From positions 1 to 61,244 of IMG/VR virus record IMGVR_UViG_3300021335_001271: DNA of 61,244 nt; one strand, written 5' to 3'. Below, piece after piece: positions 61,004 to 61,244 of this stretch. Origin of the DNA: a virus. Each line of letters opens with the position of its first letter. The first letter of the stretch is position 1. The notes beneath the pieces were generated by a model. It was given only the letters and a program-made list of their open reading frames with translations, had not been told where the DNA came from and did not search any database. The position numbers were made by a program, and so were the translations under genes.

Positions 61004-61244
61004 TGTACCGTATATTTGACGGTGCATTTAACATCACCAACGTTTGTAATTTAACTTGCAGTGGTTGTGAAAGTTTTAATAATTTTAACTTTCGCAATCA
61101 CTTTCGTTTTGACGATTACAAAAACCTATACAAACGTTGGAGCGAACTGGTTAGTATAAATGTTGTTACTATACACGGTGGAGAACCATTTACCAATCCT
61201 GATATACTTAACTGGGCACGTGGTTTAAAAGAATTATGGCCCGA
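61003..61244 (+). CDS. Radical SAM enzyme, 3'-truncated by window edge
   Basis: The first 80 residues are visible. They include NVCNLTCSGC (Cys15, 19, 22) and HGGEPFTNPD (around 58-67), the same layout as the proteins at 31886 and 37096. The ATG overlaps the TAA of the previous gene (TAATG). The C-terminal cysteine cluster, if any, lies outside the window. Confidence 0.88.
   Translation, partial: MYRIFDGAFNITNVCNLTCSGCESFNNFNFRNHFRFDDYKNLYKRWSELVSINVVTIHGGEPFTNPDILNWARGLKELWP

Noticed and set aside
1-61244. A bacterial chromosome or integrated prophage
   Set aside because: No bacterial housekeeping operon, integrase, attachment site or tRNA gene is visible, and the T4-type genes and late promoters run across the whole window.

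Overview
The window is a gene-dense, AT-rich stretch of a tailed-phage genome, best explained as a large T4-like (straboviral or cyanophage-type) marine myovirus. The evidence is a T4-type clamp-loader ATPase, a gp31-type co-chaperonin, PhoH, UvsE, ThyX, a DsbA-like DNA-binding protein, giant tail-fibre genes, a lysis cassette, T4-type late promoters (ATAAATA) and almost no intergenic space. No photosynthesis gene is present. Several accessory genes (7Fe-type ferredoxin, Bax-inhibitor-1/YccA family protein, an unusual QueD-like protein, ClpA) resemble alphaproteobacterial versions, so an alphaproteobacterial host is a reasonable inference but not proven. Major head, tail-tube, polymerase and terminase genes are not in this window. 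I saw no tRNA gene, CRISPR array, insertion sequence or intergenic gap over 300 bases.

Layout. 1-6003: a chain of seven translationally overlapping genes, with three radical SAM enzymes, then three SGNH-hydrolase-like proteins around a degenerate ANL (AMP-binding)-like protein. 6033-13705: nucleic-acid and small accessory genes: metallophosphoesterase, LigA-related protein, SWIM mini-protein, QueD-like enzyme, glycosyltransferase, a candidate PD-(D/E)XK nuclease next to a DNA methyltransferase, and UvsE. 13762-14124: A-type Fe-S carrier. 14136-31355: tail-fibre and adhesin block, with a 2373-aa fibre, a double beta-propeller protein and a 1309-aa Ig-domain protein. 31365-41563: a DNA polymerase III alpha fragment, three more radical SAM enzymes (one with a B12-binding domain), co-chaperonin, MazG-like proteins, Bax-inhibitor family protein, nitroreductase, exonuclease, clamp loader, ferredoxin and ThyX. 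41572-42297: phoH on the minus strand, separated from thyX by a palindromic bidirectional terminator. 42452-50730: two structural-type proteins, then a lysis cassette (GH19 endolysin, overlapping spanin-like pair, membrane proteins) and a proteostasis cassette (DnaJ, peptide deformylase, ClpA). 50742-60706: virion-type proteins, several of which begin with a short M-K-I-x-E-type leader ending in [I/L]-x-E, like T4 capsid-targeting sequences. 60737-61244: DsbA-like protein and the start of a seventh radical SAM gene.

How it works together. Early genes are probably read by host sigma-70 from strong TTGACA-17-TATAxT promoters, often with the -35 hexamer built over the TGA stop of the preceding gene. 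Late genes carry ATAAATA boxes, often built over a TAA stop. The seven radical SAM enzymes, the ferredoxin and the A-type carrier look like a phage-supplied Fe-S chemistry toolkit. DnaJ, GroES-type protein, deformylase, ClpA and the YccA-type protein target host protein quality control. The radical SAM/SGNH/ANL-like cluster is the best candidate for an undescribed pathway; its product cannot be deduced from sequence alone.
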